DNA of 64,000 nucleotides, from the NCBI GenBank assembly GCA_903845195.1, contig CAIMWO010000094.1:103095-167094 (forward strand). Direction: 5' to 3'. This DNA comes from an uncultured Phycisphaerales bacterium. GTDB lineage: Bacteria > Planctomycetota > Phycisphaerae > WQYP01. Positions 10,022-17,092 of this stretch are shown piece after piece (the first letter of the stretch is position 1; each line of letters begins with the position of its first letter). The notes under the pieces were generated by a model. That model saw nothing but the letters and a program-made list of their open reading frames with translations, searched no databases and was not told where the DNA came from. The position numbers were made by a program, and so were the translations under genes.

Positions 10022-10858
10022 TCACGCCGCATGCGTAACCCGCTTCGTCGCCTGCGGAACCAGGCAATTATTCGTGTGCAGTTCCTCCAGCACCTCCAGC
10101 GTCAACGCCCCCACCGTCGGCACCGTCAGATGCGCCCCACGCGCCGCATTCCCCACCCCGACGCAATGCATCTTCGCCGCCAGACCCGCCCGAATCCCCG
10201 CCTCCGCATCCTCAATCACCACGCACCGGTGCGGCTTGATCTTCAAACCCGTCGCCGCCGCCAGAAAACTCTCCGGGTGCGGCTTGCTCTTCAATGCCGC
10301 CGTCCCATCCACAATAATGTCGAACCAGTCGGCGATCCCCAGCAACTCCACCACCAGCCGCGCGTTCTTGCTCGCCGATACCAGCGCCATCCGCACATCC
10401 GCCGCCCGCAGATGCATCGCCAGCGCCCGCGCCCCCGCCGCCAGATCCCGCGGCGCCAGCCGCTTCACCAACTGCAGGTAATACCCATTCTTCCGCTCCG
10501 CCAGCAGCGTCTTCTCCTGCATGGCAAAATCCCGCGAATGCCCCCCCAAGAGCTTGTCCAAACATTCCATCCGCCCCACACCCCGAAACCCGTCATTCAC
10601 CTGCCGATCAAACGGCAACCCCATCTCATCCGCCAATCGCTTCCACGACTGATAGTGAAACTCCGCCGTATCCACCAGCACCCCATCCAGATCGAACAGC
10701 ACCGCCTGCAGCCCGTCCCTGGCCGATCCCACCGCATGCCCGTCGCTCCCCCATGCCGCCGAACTCGGCCCAGCAAGCCATGCCGCCAGCACATCGTCCG
10801 GCGTGATGTGGCGCGTAAACGCCACCCCCGATTTGACTTTAACCACATTCAAAGGCAT
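10022..10858 (-). CDS. pgmB: Beta-phosphoglucomutase-like HAD hydrolase
   Basis: HAD-superfamily enzyme, probably interconverting beta-glucose 1-phosphate and glucose 6-phosphate. Motif I is FDLDGVLVDTAEFHYQSW (nucleophile Asp and acid/base Asp two residues later), motif II is ALVSASKNA, and motifs III and IV are KSKPHPESFLAA and VIEDAEAGIRA. The cap residues KNGYYLQLV also match beta-phosphoglucomutases. The catalytic domain is preceded by about 45 extra residues. The start at 10858 is preferred to an ATG at 10894, since the latter would run through the aroF leader peptide encoded on the other strand. No maltose or trehalose phosphorylase gene is adjacent. Confidence 0.85.
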   Translation of the reverse strand: MPLNVVKVKSGVAFTRHITPDDVLAAWLAGPSSAAWGSDGHAVGSARDGLQAVLFDLDGVLVDTAEFHYQSWKRLADEMGLPFDRQVNDGFRGVGRMECLDKLLGGHSRDFAMQEKTLLAERKNGYYLQLVKRLAPRDLAAGARALAMHLRAADVRMALVSASKNARLVVELLGIADWFDIIVDGTAALKSKPHPESFLAAATGLKIKPHRCVVIEDAEAGIRAGLAAKMHCVGVGNAARGAHLTVPTVGALTLEVLEELHTNNCLVPQATKRVTHAA

Positions 10859-10861
10859 ATT
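10833..10861 (+). promoter_or_regulatory. Candidate promoter of the aroF leader
   Basis: TTGACT at 10833-10838 is followed after 17 nt by CATATT at 10856-10861 (four of six matches to TATAAT). A transcript from here would start at about the first base of the leader-peptide ATG (10869), giving a nearly leaderless mRNA. It overlaps the 5' end of pgmB on the other strand. Confidence 0.4.
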
Positions 10862-10868
10862 TGACACG

Positions 10869-10958
10869 ATGCTGCCAGACCTGAACATCAACACTTACCT
10901 GTCTTCCCCTTATCGGCCCAAGGGGTATTGGCGGAATTTCTTTTTTACCTCCTACTAA
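10869..10958 (+). CDS. Aromatic-rich leader peptide of aroF (29 aa)
   Basis: A 29-codon ORF with eight aromatic residues: Tyr10, Tyr15, Tyr20, Trp21, Phe24, Phe25, Phe26 and Tyr29, just before TAA at 10956-10958. The cluster YWRNFFFTSY near the end is what a ribosome-stalling attenuator peptide for an aromatic amino-acid gene should look like. The only purine-rich site (AAAGG) is 14 nt before the ATG, so initiation may be leaderless or weak. The stop codon lies 7 nt before the first arm of a candidate antiterminator. The next biosynthetic gene on this strand is DAHP synthase. Confidence 0.75.
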   Translation: MLPDLNINTYLSSPYRPKGYWRNFFFTSY

Positions 10959-10965
10959 AGGCAGA

Positions 10966-11045
10966 GGGGCCCAGGCACGACGTAACTCGATCCATCGAAA
11001 CGAATAACAAGCCTTGAGCCCCCTACCGGCCCAAGGCTTTTTTGT
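10966..11045 (+). promoter_or_regulatory. Attenuator: candidate antiterminator and intrinsic terminator upstream of aroF
   Basis: Terminator: AAGCCTTG (11009-11016) pairs with CAAGGCTT (11032-11039), with an inner GCC/GGC stem, followed by a run of T from 11038 to 11043. Antiterminator: 10966-10976 (GGGGCCCAGGC) can pair with 11011-11022, which would consume the 5' arm of the terminator. A ribosome stalled at the Tyr/Trp/Phe codons leaves 10966-10976 free; a ribosome at the stop codon covers it. The sequence CGGCCCAAGG occurs both in the leader ORF (10914-10923) and in the terminator 3' arm (11027-11036), giving another competing pairing. Confidence 0.75.
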
Positions 11046-11100
11046 TGTTTCGCATTTGCAGGATCCAACCCAATCTGAACCAAATCCCAAAGGAGTCCCC

Positions 11101-11235
11101 ATGAACGCCTATCGATTTACCCGCCACGTGGAAACCCTCTTGTCGCGTGCCGATGCCACCCTGGCCCTCGCACGCCAGATCCAACAATCCCTGGCGGAGA
11201 TACCCCCATGTCCCTCTCTTTGGCGAAAGAACTGA
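11101..11235 (+). CDS. Small ORF between attenuator and aroF (44 aa)
   Basis: The ATG at 11101 has a strong AAAGGAG 6 nt upstream, so it is probably translated. The product starts MNAYRFTRHVETLLSRAD and is mainly one helix, ending PSLWRKN. It lies past the attenuator terminator and ends 87 nt before the aroF start, so it should be expressed with aroF. It is not notably rich in aromatic residues and does not look like a second attenuator peptide. It may be a small protein acting with DAHP synthase or a translational coupling device. Confidence 0.5.
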   Translation: MNAYRFTRHVETLLSRADATLALARQIQQSLAEIPPCPSLWRKN

Positions 11236-11321
11236 ACCCGTTGAACACCGAGCCCCAAGCGGAATCCCGCAGGCTCTCGACCCCGAACCCGAAAAAGAAC
11301 CCACCCTCAAAGGAGCATGAA

Positions 11322-12344
11322 ATGATCGTTGTCATGGAACAAGGCGCCTCCGACGCCCAAATTCAACACGTCGCCCAACTCATCCGCGAGCTCGGCCTCA
11401 CCGACCACATCATCAAGGGCACCGAACGCACCGTCATCGCCGCCATCGGCGACGACCGCGCCAAAAACAAGGAAAACCTCGAAACCGTCCCCGGTGTCGA
11501 AAAAGTCATGCCCGTCCTCGCCCCCTACAAAATGGCCTCGCGCGAAGTCAAAAAGGAACGCTCCGTCGTTCCTCTTGGCGGAACCCTCGGCGCCTCCGCC
11601 GGTGGCAAAAAAGTCTGCCTCATCGCCGGCCCCTGCTCCGTCGAATCCCGCCCCCAACTCCTCAACTGCGCCCAAGCCGTCAAAGCCGCCGGCGCCACCG
11701 CCCTCCGCGGCGGCGCGTTCAAACCCCGCACCTCCCCCTACGCCTTCCAGGGCATGGGCGAAGAAGGCCTCAAAATCCTCGCCGAGGCCCGCGACCTCAC
11801 GGGCCTGGCCGTCGTCACCGAAATCATGGCTGTCGACCAGATCGACCTCGTCTGCAAATACGCCGATGTCCTCCAGGTCGGCGCCCGCAACATGCAAAAC
11901 TACAACCTCCTCTGGGCCGTCGGCGACACCCGCAAAACCGTCCTCCTCAAGCGCGGCCTCTCCGCCACCCTCGAAGAATTCCTCCTCGCCGCCGAATACA
12001 TCATGTCCAAGGGCAACCCCAACGTCATCCTCTGCGAGCGCGGCATCCGCACCTTCGAAACCTACTGCCGCAACACCCTCCCCCTGGCTATCGTCCCCGA
12101 GGTCCACCGCATCAGCCACCTCCCCATCGTCATCGACCCCAGCCAGGGCACCGGCCACGCCCACCTCGTCCCCGACATGTGCAAAGCCGCCATCGCCGCC
12201 GGCGCCGACGGCCTCATCATCGAAGCCCACGACGACCCCGAACACGCCCTCACCGACGGCGCCCAAAGCATCACCCCCAAGACGCTCAAGGAAATGATGG
12301 TCACGCTCAGAAAGATCGCCACCGCCGTAGACCGGGAGATTTGA
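11322..12344 (+). CDS. aroF: 3-deoxy-7-phosphoheptulonate (DAHP) synthase, type I-beta with N-terminal regulatory domain
   Basis: First enzyme of the shikimate pathway; condenses phosphoenolpyruvate with erythrose 4-phosphate. Residues 1-75 ([20 protein letters not shown]) are the ferredoxin-like ACT-type domain of Thermotoga-type enzymes, and residues 100-340 are the TIM barrel with [41 protein letters not shown] and [12 protein letters not shown]. The ATG at 11322 is chosen because AGGAG lies 8 nt upstream and the N-terminus then matches the family; an in-frame ATG at 11208 would add 38 Pro/Asn-rich residues. Expression is probably controlled by the attenuator 5' of it. Confidence 0.95.
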   Translation: MIVVMEQGASDAQIQHVAQLIRELGLTDHIIKGTERTVIAAIGDDRAKNKENLETVPGVEKVMPVLAPYKMASREVKKERSVVPLGGTLGASAGGKKVCLIAGPCSVESRPQLLNCAQAVKAAGATALRGGAFKPRTSPYAFQGMGEEGLKILAEARDLTGLAVVTEIMAVDQIDLVCKYADVLQVGARNMQNYNLLWAVGDTRKTVLLKRGLSATLEEFLLAAEYIMSKGNPNVILCERGIRTFETYCRNTLPLAIVPEVHRISHLPIVIDPSQGTGHAHLVPDMCKAAIAAGADGLIIEAHDDPEHALTDGAQSITPKTLKEMMVTLRKIATAVDREI

Positions 12345-12409
12345 CGGCTGGCAAGAATTTTATGAAAATCAATGGATTGCATTATACATCAATGAATAGG
12401 TAGAATGTC

Positions 12410-12664
12410 ATGGTACGTGTGGAATTGACACCGGGCGCAGCAGAGGAGCTATCGGAACTCCCTGCCATCATCCAGACGCGAACGCTTAAGATCATCCGCC
12501 GTCTGCGTGATTGGCCGACCGTCAGCGGGGCAAAACCTCTCCGGCGCAATTTGGCCGGCCACTATCGAATTCGAACCGGAGACTACCGAATCCAGTTTTT
12601 CCTGCGCGAACAGGTTCTCGTGATTGAAAAGATTGGACATCGAGACGGTTTCTATGAGGAGTGA
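12410..12664 (+). CDS. RelE/ParE-family toxin
   Basis: An 84-residue toxin of the RelE/ParE fold, predicted to be an mRNA interferase or gyrase inhibitor. It carries the familiar core LRRNLAGHYRIRTGDYRIQFF and a C-terminal beta strand VLVIEKIGHRDGFYE. It precedes its Xre-type antitoxin by 3 bp, the toxin-first order of HigBA-like systems. A TAGAAT hexamer sits just upstream of the start. Most of the upstream 65 bp is AT-rich, unlike the aroF gene before it. Confidence 0.9.
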   Translation: MVRVELTPGAAEELSELPAIIQTRTLKIIRRLRDWPTVSGAKPLRRNLAGHYRIRTGDYRIQFFLREQVLVIEKIGHRDGFYEE

Positions 12665-12667
12665 ATC

Positions 12668-13012
12668 ATGGTTGCAGGAACAATCGAAATCGATGGCAAG
12701 CGATTTGTCGTGCTTCCTCAGCGCGAATACGAACAGTTGATGAGCCGGCGCGCATCGGGCGAAGACTCGGACTTGCCTCCCCTTCCCAAACCTCTGGCCA
12801 ACGGCAATTTCGATGCGGTGGCGTATTCCCGCGCATCGCTCGCTCGTAAGCTGATCTTGGATCGCCGGGCATCGAATTTAAGCCAAGCTGAACTGGCCCG
12901 TCGCGCCGGCGTGAGAGTTGAAACCCTGAACCGCATCGAACGCTGCAAACTGACTCCCAGCGTGGCAACGGTCGAGAAGTTGGACCGAGCGATGAAACGG
13001 GCCGGTCGTTAA
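12668..13012 (+). CDS. Xre-family antitoxin with helix-turn-helix
   Basis: A 114-residue protein: an N-terminal segment EIDGKRFVVLPQREYEQLM resembling the dimerisation part of Phd-like antitoxins, a linker, then an Xre HTH (LSQAELARRAGVRVETLNRI) near residues 74-95. It should neutralise the preceding RelE-like toxin and repress the operon. Spacing to the toxin stop is 3 bp with GAGG-type ribosome binding sequence within the toxin end. Confidence 0.88.
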   Translation: MVAGTIEIDGKRFVVLPQREYEQLMSRRASGEDSDLPPLPKPLANGNFDAVAYSRASLARKLILDRRASNLSQAELARRAGVRVETLNRIERCKLTPSVATVEKLDRAMKRAGR

Positions 13013-13091
13013 TCGGTTCCGAATCGATCACCTCACATAATGCCAATCACCTCCCTATCGCCATCCACCAAGACTGATCGCTGCCCCTTTT

Positions 13092-13122
13092 CATCGTTCA
13101 TCGTTCTCCATCCATCATTTCC
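13092..13122. repeat. CATCGTT-type heptamer array, left of vapBC
   Basis: Units CATCGTT, CATCGTT, CTCCATC, CATCATT and TCC. A related array in the same orientation lies just past vapC (13834-13866). Confidence 0.75.
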
Positions 13123-13136
13123 ACAGCCTTGTTTTC

Positions 13137-13152
13137 ACACAATTCATTGTGT
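13137..13152. promoter_or_regulatory. Palindromic operator candidate of vapBC
   Basis: ACACAAT and ATTGTGT are perfect 7-bp arms separated by TC. The site lies 14 bp before the GTG start of vapB, a usual place for autorepression by a VapBC complex. Confidence 0.6.
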
Positions 13153-13165
13153 AAACTTCTACACA

Positions 13166-13411
13166 GTGAAACGGAGGTGCGCCATCGCCACCAATCTCGA
13201 CATCGATCAGCGGCTTCTCAAGGCCACAGTCAAAGCTTACGGCTTTAAGACTAAAAAAGAAGCGGTCAACGCAGGCTTAACCGAACTGCTTAATAAGAAA
13301 AAACGCCTCGGACTCGTCGAACTCTTCGGCACCGTCGATTACGACCCTGACTACAACTACAAAGAACACCGTTCGCGCAAGAAGAGCTTTCACAAGGATG
13401 GCCGGAAGTGA
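13166..13411 (+). CDS. vapB: VapB-type antitoxin
   Basis: About 81 residues with the ribbon-helix-helix like start ATNLDIDQRLLKATVKAYG and a C-terminal toxin-binding tail rich in Tyr and Lys. The start is uncertain. GTG at 13166 is in frame but has no spaced ribosome site; GGAGG at 13173-13177 is ideally placed for the ATC codon at 13184, which is exactly where relatives begin (MATNLxID). An ATG to ATC change, or use of the GTG, are both possible. The stop overlaps the vapC start by 4 bp (GTGA). Confidence 0.8.
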   Translation: MKRRCAIATNLDIDQRLLKATVKAYGFKTKKEAVNAGLTELLNKKKRLGLVELFGTVDYDPDYNYKEHRSRKKSFHKDGRK

Positions 13412-13818
13412 TTCTCGTCGACACCTCTGTCTGGTCTATCGCGTTGCGCCGCCGCCGTGCTGACCTGAATCCCGAAGAGCGTATCTTCGCATTCGCTCTT
13501 CGCGACTTGGTCATTGCCGGCGAAGCGGTCATGATCGGGCCAGTTCGGCAGGAAGTCCTCTCGGGAATTAGTTCCCACGCTTCCTTCCGCATTGTACAGC
13601 AGCAACTTACATCCATTTCCAATCTTCCCCTCGATATCGCCGTATGGGAGCGGGCGGCCGATTTTTTCAACACTTGCCGCGCCCAAGGAATTGCACCCGA
13701 CGCCATCGACATGACCATCTGCGCCGCCGCCCACCAGCACGCCACCCCCATTCTCACCACCGACCCCGACTTCCGCCGATACGCCAAACACCTCCCCATC
13801 ACCCTCCACCAAATCTGA
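13408..13818 (+). CDS. vapC: VapC-type PIN-domain ribonuclease toxin
   Basis: A 136-residue PIN domain. The acidic metal-binding residues are Asp in MILVDTSVW, Glu in GPVRQEVLSG, Asp in APDAIDMTICA and Asp in LTTDPDF. The GTG start overlaps the vapB stop, so the two are translationally coupled. VapC toxins usually cut tRNA or 23S rRNA. The pair is enclosed by related heptamer arrays. Confidence 0.92.
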   Translation: MILVDTSVWSIALRRRRADLNPEERIFAFALRDLVIAGEAVMIGPVRQEVLSGISSHASFRIVQQQLTSISNLPLDIAVWERAADFFNTCRAQGIAPDAIDMTICAAAHQHATPILTTDPDFRRYAKHLPITLHQI

Positions 13819-13833
13819 TTCAGCCCCCTTTCT

Positions 13834-13866
13834 CATCGTTCCTCGTTCTCAATTCATCATTATTTC
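13834..13866. repeat. CATCGTT-type heptamer array, right of vapBC
   Basis: Units CATCGTT, CCTCGTT, CTCAATT, CATCATT and ATTTCC, 15 bp after the vapC stop and in the same orientation as the array at 13092. Confidence 0.75.
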
Positions 13867-13999
13867 CCCCTCTCCGCTACAATCCCCTCACCCCCCACAA
13901 CACATAGCACACTGCCCCCCCAAACTCCGCGCCGCAGCGCAGACTTCCCCCACCGCGACTCTCCTCTCGCGCCACGCGCCCCCTTCACCTTCGTCACGC

Positions 14000-14638
14000 C
14001 TACCTGCGTCTGCGCCAGCCCAACCCAACGATCCCCGCCAGCAGCAGTCCCGCCGACGCCGGTTCCGGCACCGCAGCGCTCGGCACGGAAATGTTGTCGA
14101 TGAAAAAACCGTCGTTGCTGCTGTTGTTAAAACGTATGCTCGTCACTGCCGTAGTCGATATAAACCCAAAACTTTGCTGGCTACTGCCGGTCCCCGGCAC
14201 AAGAATATCGGCGGTCCCCCCACCTTCAAAGCTCAACGTCAAATCCAACTGCGATCCATTCCCCGCCGCATAGAAGTCCGCGAAAAACGCGTTCTGGGGC
14301 GTGGCAAAAATCAGATCCGCCGCCAGTGGGTCCTGTACAAAAATGGTGACAAAAGCGTTACCAAAAAGCGCCGCCGGCGAGGCCGCATTGATAAATGGAC
14401 TCACATCCACCAGATCCGTTCCCGCCTCCGCGGTCCCCACCGCCGCCAGCGTAAACGCCCCCACGTTCAACGGCACGGTGGCAAAAGAAGTGTCCGCAGC
14501 GAAACTCTCAAACGTCTGCGTAGAGCTCACCGGAACGGCCGTGTTCCAGGTCGTACGATCCGTGTAAGTCGTCACCGAAGCTTGGGCCACGGAAGTGCAC
14601 GCGACCGCAAACAAAAATGCCACCCATGTTTTTTTCAT
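14000..14638 (-). CDS. PEP-CTERM anchored exported protein
   Basis: About 212 residues. A signal peptide (MKKTWVAFLFAVACTSVAQA) starts the protein and a PEP-CTERM tail ends it: VPEP, then the hydrophobic segment ASAGLLLAGIVGLGW, then RRRR. This tail is recognised by an exosortase and usually accompanies an exopolysaccharide matrix. The body is beta-rich, with FESFAADTSF, and a final domain SSNDGFFIDNISV resembling PEP-CTERM proteins with a jelly-roll fold. The start at 14638 has GGGAGAG about 5 nt upstream; an upstream in-frame ATG is less likely. No exosortase gene is in the window. Confidence 0.9.
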   Translation of the reverse strand: MKKTWVAFLFAVACTSVAQASVTTYTDRTTWNTAVPVSSTQTFESFAADTSFATVPLNVGAFTLAAVGTAEAGTDLVDVSPFINAASPAALFGNAFVTIFVQDPLAADLIFATPQNAFFADFYAAGNGSQLDLTLSFEGGGTADILVPGTGSSQQSFGFISTTAVTSIRFNNSSNDGFFIDNISVPSAAVPEPASAGLLLAGIVGLGWRRRR

Positions 14639-14880
14639 GATCTCTCTCCCTTGTTTCTGCATTGCCCACTAATTTCCCTGTGCCGATATGCTAGGCCAAT
14701 CACCTTCGGTAATTCAAGGGCAAAATCCACATTTTATTTGCCGATCAATCCGAAAATCGGCTCGCATAATCGTCTATAATCCCCCTCTCAATCCTCTCAT
14801 TTTTTCCTTGACCCTCACCCTCACCCCCCCTATTTTCCTTTCGCATCAACAGTGGGGCCACCGTTCAAAAGGAGTAATCC

Positions 14881-16068
14881 ATGAGTTCCGTCCGCCTCCT
14901 CGTCGGCACCAAAAAAGGCGCCTTCATCCTCACCTCTGACGGCACACGCCAAAAATGGCGCGTCGACGGACCCCACTTCGCCGGCTGGGAAATCTACCAC
15001 CTCAAAGGCTCACCCAAAGATCCCAACCGCATCTTCTGCTCCCAGTCCTCCGGCTGGTTCGGACAAGTCATCCAACGCTCCTCCGACGGCGGCAAAACCT
15101 GGGAAACCCCCGGCACCACCGGCGGCCTGCCCAAATCCCCCGAAGGCTTCCCCATGGGCGAATCCAACAAGTTCGTCTACGACACTTCCCCTACCACCGG
15201 CAAACCCCTCACCACCCACCAATGGTACGACGGCACCCAGCACCCCTGGGAATTCAAACGCGTCTGGCATCTCGAACCCTCCCTCCACGACCCCGACACC
15301 GTCTACGCCGGCGTCGAAGACGCCGCGCTCTTCAAATCCACCAACGGCGGCGCCACCTGGTCCGAAGTCTCCGCCCTCCGCGCCGCCAAGGGCGAAAAAT
15401 GGTCCCCCGGCGCCGGCGGGCTCTGTTTGCACACGATCCTGCTTGATCCCAAAGATCCCAACCGCATCACTATTGCCATCTCCGCCGCCGGTGCCTTCCG
15501 CTCTGATGACGGCGGCAAAACCTTCAAGCCGATCAACAAAGGCCTCCGCAACGACTACCTCCCCGACCCGCGCCCCGAAATCGGATTCTGCGTGCACGAC
15601 ATCGTCCTCCACCCATCCAAACCCGCCACCCTCTTCATGCAACTCCACCAGGGCGGCGGCGCCTACCGCTCTGACAACCACGGCGACACCTGGACCGAAG
15701 TCAAAGGCAACCTCCCCACCGACTTCGGCTTCCCCATCGACGTCCATGCCCACGAACCTAACACCGTCTTCGTCGCCCCGCTGGACCCCATGCTCCGCAC
15801 CCCCATCGAAGGCAAGCTCAAAATCTGGCGCAGCAAAACCGGCGGCAACGAGTGGGAACCCCTCACCAAAGGTCTCCCCCAGGAAAACTGCTTCGTCGGC
15901 ATCCTCCGCGACGCCATGGCCGTCGACTCCCTCCCCGACTGCGGCATCTACTTCGGCACCACCGGCGGCCAAGTCTACTGCTCTCCCAACGGCGGCGACA
16001 CCTGGCAATGCATCGTGCACGATTTGCCCCATGTTCTGTCTGTTGAAGTGCAGACCCTCGCCTCCTAA
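14881..16068 (+). CDS. Asp-box (BNR/sialidase-like) beta-propeller protein
   Basis: A 395-residue protein with five Asp-box motifs ([40 protein letters not shown]), the mark of BNR and sortilin-like propellers. There is no signal peptide, so it is probably cytoplasmic, and a true sialidase role is unlikely. In several bacteria, as far as I know, such a protein is next to a MoaD/ThiS-like small protein, and one lies 584 bp downstream here with an unrelated gene in between. AAGGAG is 6 nt before the ATG. The TAA stop lies within the first units of a hexamer array. Confidence 0.8.
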   Translation: MSSVRLLVGTKKGAFILTSDGTRQKWRVDGPHFAGWEIYHLKGSPKDPNRIFCSQSSGWFGQVIQRSSDGGKTWETPGTTGGLPKSPEGFPMGESNKFVYDTSPTTGKPLTTHQWYDGTQHPWEFKRVWHLEPSLHDPDTVYAGVEDAALFKSTNGGATWSEVSALRAAKGEKWSPGAGGLCLHTILLDPKDPNRITIAISAAGAFRSDDGGKTFKPINKGLRNDYLPDPRPEIGFCVHDIVLHPSKPATLFMQLHQGGGAYRSDNHGDTWTEVKGNLPTDFGFPIDVHAHEPNTVFVAPLDPMLRTPIEGKLKIWRSKTGGNEWEPLTKGLPQENCFVGILRDAMAVDSLPDCGIYFGTTGGQVYCSPNGGDTWQCIVHDLPHVLSVEVQTLAS

Positions 16069-16147
16069 TCTCAATCCTAATCCTAATCTCAATCCCGCCC
16101 TCGCCCCGGCAAAAGATTAGGATTAAGATCAAGATCAAGATTAGGAA
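16065..16147. repeat. Inverted pair of TAATCC-type hexamer arrays
   Basis: Left arm 16065-16095 has units TAATCT, CAATCC, TAATCC, TAATCT, CAATCC. Right arm 16115-16147 is the purine strand of the same family (GATTAG, GATTAA, GATCAA, GATCAA, GATTAG). Together they can fold into a hairpin with a C-rich loop. A further set of units (CCTGAT, CCTGAG, CCTGAA) and a small GCTCC/GGAGC hairpin run up to the ribosome binding site of the next gene. Confidence 0.85.
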
Positions 16148-16192
16148 CAAGCCGCTCGGTTGCTCCTGATCCTGAGCCTGAAGGAGCACCTG

Positions 16193-16603
16193 ATGTCCAC
16201 CATTGTTAATTCTGGTTCCGCCTCCTTTGTCCCGTTCTGCTTCAACCACGAAAAGCTGGAGGTCTACCAGGAATCCCTTTCCTTCATCGCCTGGCTTGCC
16301 CCCATCCTTGAAAACATCCCCAAACTCGGCGACCTCAAAGACCAACTCGACCGCGCTTCCACTTCCATCACGCTCAACACCGCTGAAGGAAACGGCAAAT
16401 ACAACCCCAAGGACCGCTGCCACTACTTCGACATCGCCCACGGCTCGTCGCTCGAATGCTCTGCCGGCCTCGACATCCTCGTCGCTAAGAGGAAACTCAC
16501 TCCCGACCAAATTCGCCCCGGTAAAGAACGCCTTCAGAAGATCGTCCGTATGCTCATCGGTCTTATTAAACGAAACTCCACCCGAGATTACGCCCGTTCC
16601 TAA
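16193..16603 (+). CDS. Four-helix-bundle protein of the 23S rRNA intervening-sequence (S23/Avd-like) family
   Basis: About 136 residues. The core FNHEKLEVYQESLSFIAWL, DQLDRASTSITLNTAEGNG and YFDIAHGSSLECSAGLDIL are the standard signature of the TIGR02436-type family whose first members were found inside 23S rRNA intervening sequences and which also includes the Avd protein of diversity-generating retroelements. AAGGAG lies 6 nt upstream of the ATG at 16193. The gene splits the Asp-box and MoaD-like pair and is enclosed on both sides by arrays of the same TAATCC family, one of which contains its own stop codon. No rRNA or reverse transcriptase is nearby. Its molecular role is unknown; nucleic-acid binding is likely. 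Confidence 0.85.
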   Translation: MSTIVNSGSASFVPFCFNHEKLEVYQESLSFIAWLAPILENIPKLGDLKDQLDRASTSITLNTAEGNGKYNPKDRCHYFDIAHGSSLECSAGLDILVAKRKLTPDQIRPGKERLQKIVRMLIGLIKRNSTRDYARS

Positions 16604-16630
16604 TCCTAATCTTATCCTGATCCTGATCTC
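16599..16630. repeat. TAATCC/CCTGAT hexamer array downstream of the four-helix-bundle gene
   Basis: Units CCTAAT, CCTAAT, CTTAT, CCTGAT, CCTGAT and CTCG, in the same orientation as the left arm at 16065. The TAA stop of the four-helix-bundle gene is inside the first unit. Confidence 0.8.
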
Positions 16631-16652
16631 GTCCCCACCCCGGAGCCAATCC

Positions 16653-16952
16653 ATGATCCACGTCCAACTTCCCATCCATCTCCGCGTCCTCGCCAACATC
16701 CCCAGCCAGAAGATCGAGCTTCCCGTCGATCCCCCCATCACCATCAACCGCATCCTCGACGCCCTCGAATCCCAATACCCCACCCTCAAGGGCACCATCC
16801 GCGACCACGACACCCTCAAACGCCGCCCCATGATCCGCTTCTACGCCTGCAACGAAGACCTCTCCCACGACTCCCCCGACACTCCACTCCCCGAAAAAGT
16901 CGCCACCGGCGCCGAACCCTTATATGTCATCGGCGCCATCGCCGGCGGCTGA
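16653..16952 (+). CDS. MoaD/ThiS-like ubiquitin-fold protein
   Basis: A 99-residue protein beginning MIHVQLPIHLRVLANI, with a beta-grasp pattern and the C-terminal GG (IAGG) that is adenylated in sulfur-carrier proteins of the MoaD/ThiS group. It is longer than most MoaD proteins. Its likely partner is the Asp-box propeller gene upstream; the four-helix-bundle gene between them seems to be an insertion. GGAGCCAATCC precedes the ATG. Sulfur transfer is the family expectation but the substrate is unknown. Confidence 0.8.
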   Translation: MIHVQLPIHLRVLANIPSQKIELPVDPPITINRILDALESQYPTLKGTIRDHDTLKRRPMIRFYACNEDLSHDSPDTPLPEKVATGAEPLYVIGAIAGG

Positions 16953-16968
16953 TACCCCCACACCCCAC

Positions 16969-17012
16969 CCCGACACTCCGATACTCCGTTACCCCGACAC
17001 CCCGATACTTCC
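16969..17012. repeat. CCCGACAC/TCCGATAC octamer array
   Basis: Five 8-nt units (CCCGACAC, TCCGATAC, TCCGTTAC, CCCGACAC, CCCGATAC) and TTCC, between the MoaD-like gene and the terminator of the RRM gene. Confidence 0.8.
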
Positions 17013-17021
17013 TCCGCCCCC

Positions 17022-17063
17022 ACGCAAAAATACAAAAGGGGAGACCTCGCAAAAGGTCTCCCC
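17022..17063 (-). terminator. Intrinsic terminator of the RRM protein gene
   Basis: GGGGAGACC (17038-17046) pairs with GGTCTCCCC (17055-17063) around an 8-nt loop; on the minus strand the hairpin is followed by a T-rich run. It sits 30 bp past the RRM stop. Confidence 0.85.
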
Positions 17064-17092
17064 TCTATTTCAATTGCAATCAATCCCCGGCA

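Noticed and set aside
10895..11045. T-box leader upstream of aroF
   Set aside because: No T-box sequence or specifier loop is visible; the aromatic-rich ORF explains the element better.
11208..11321. Longer aroF start at 11208
   Set aside because: GGAG is present, but the added 38 residues are Pro/Asn/Lys-rich with no match to the family, and AGGAG before 11322 gives the canonical N-terminus.
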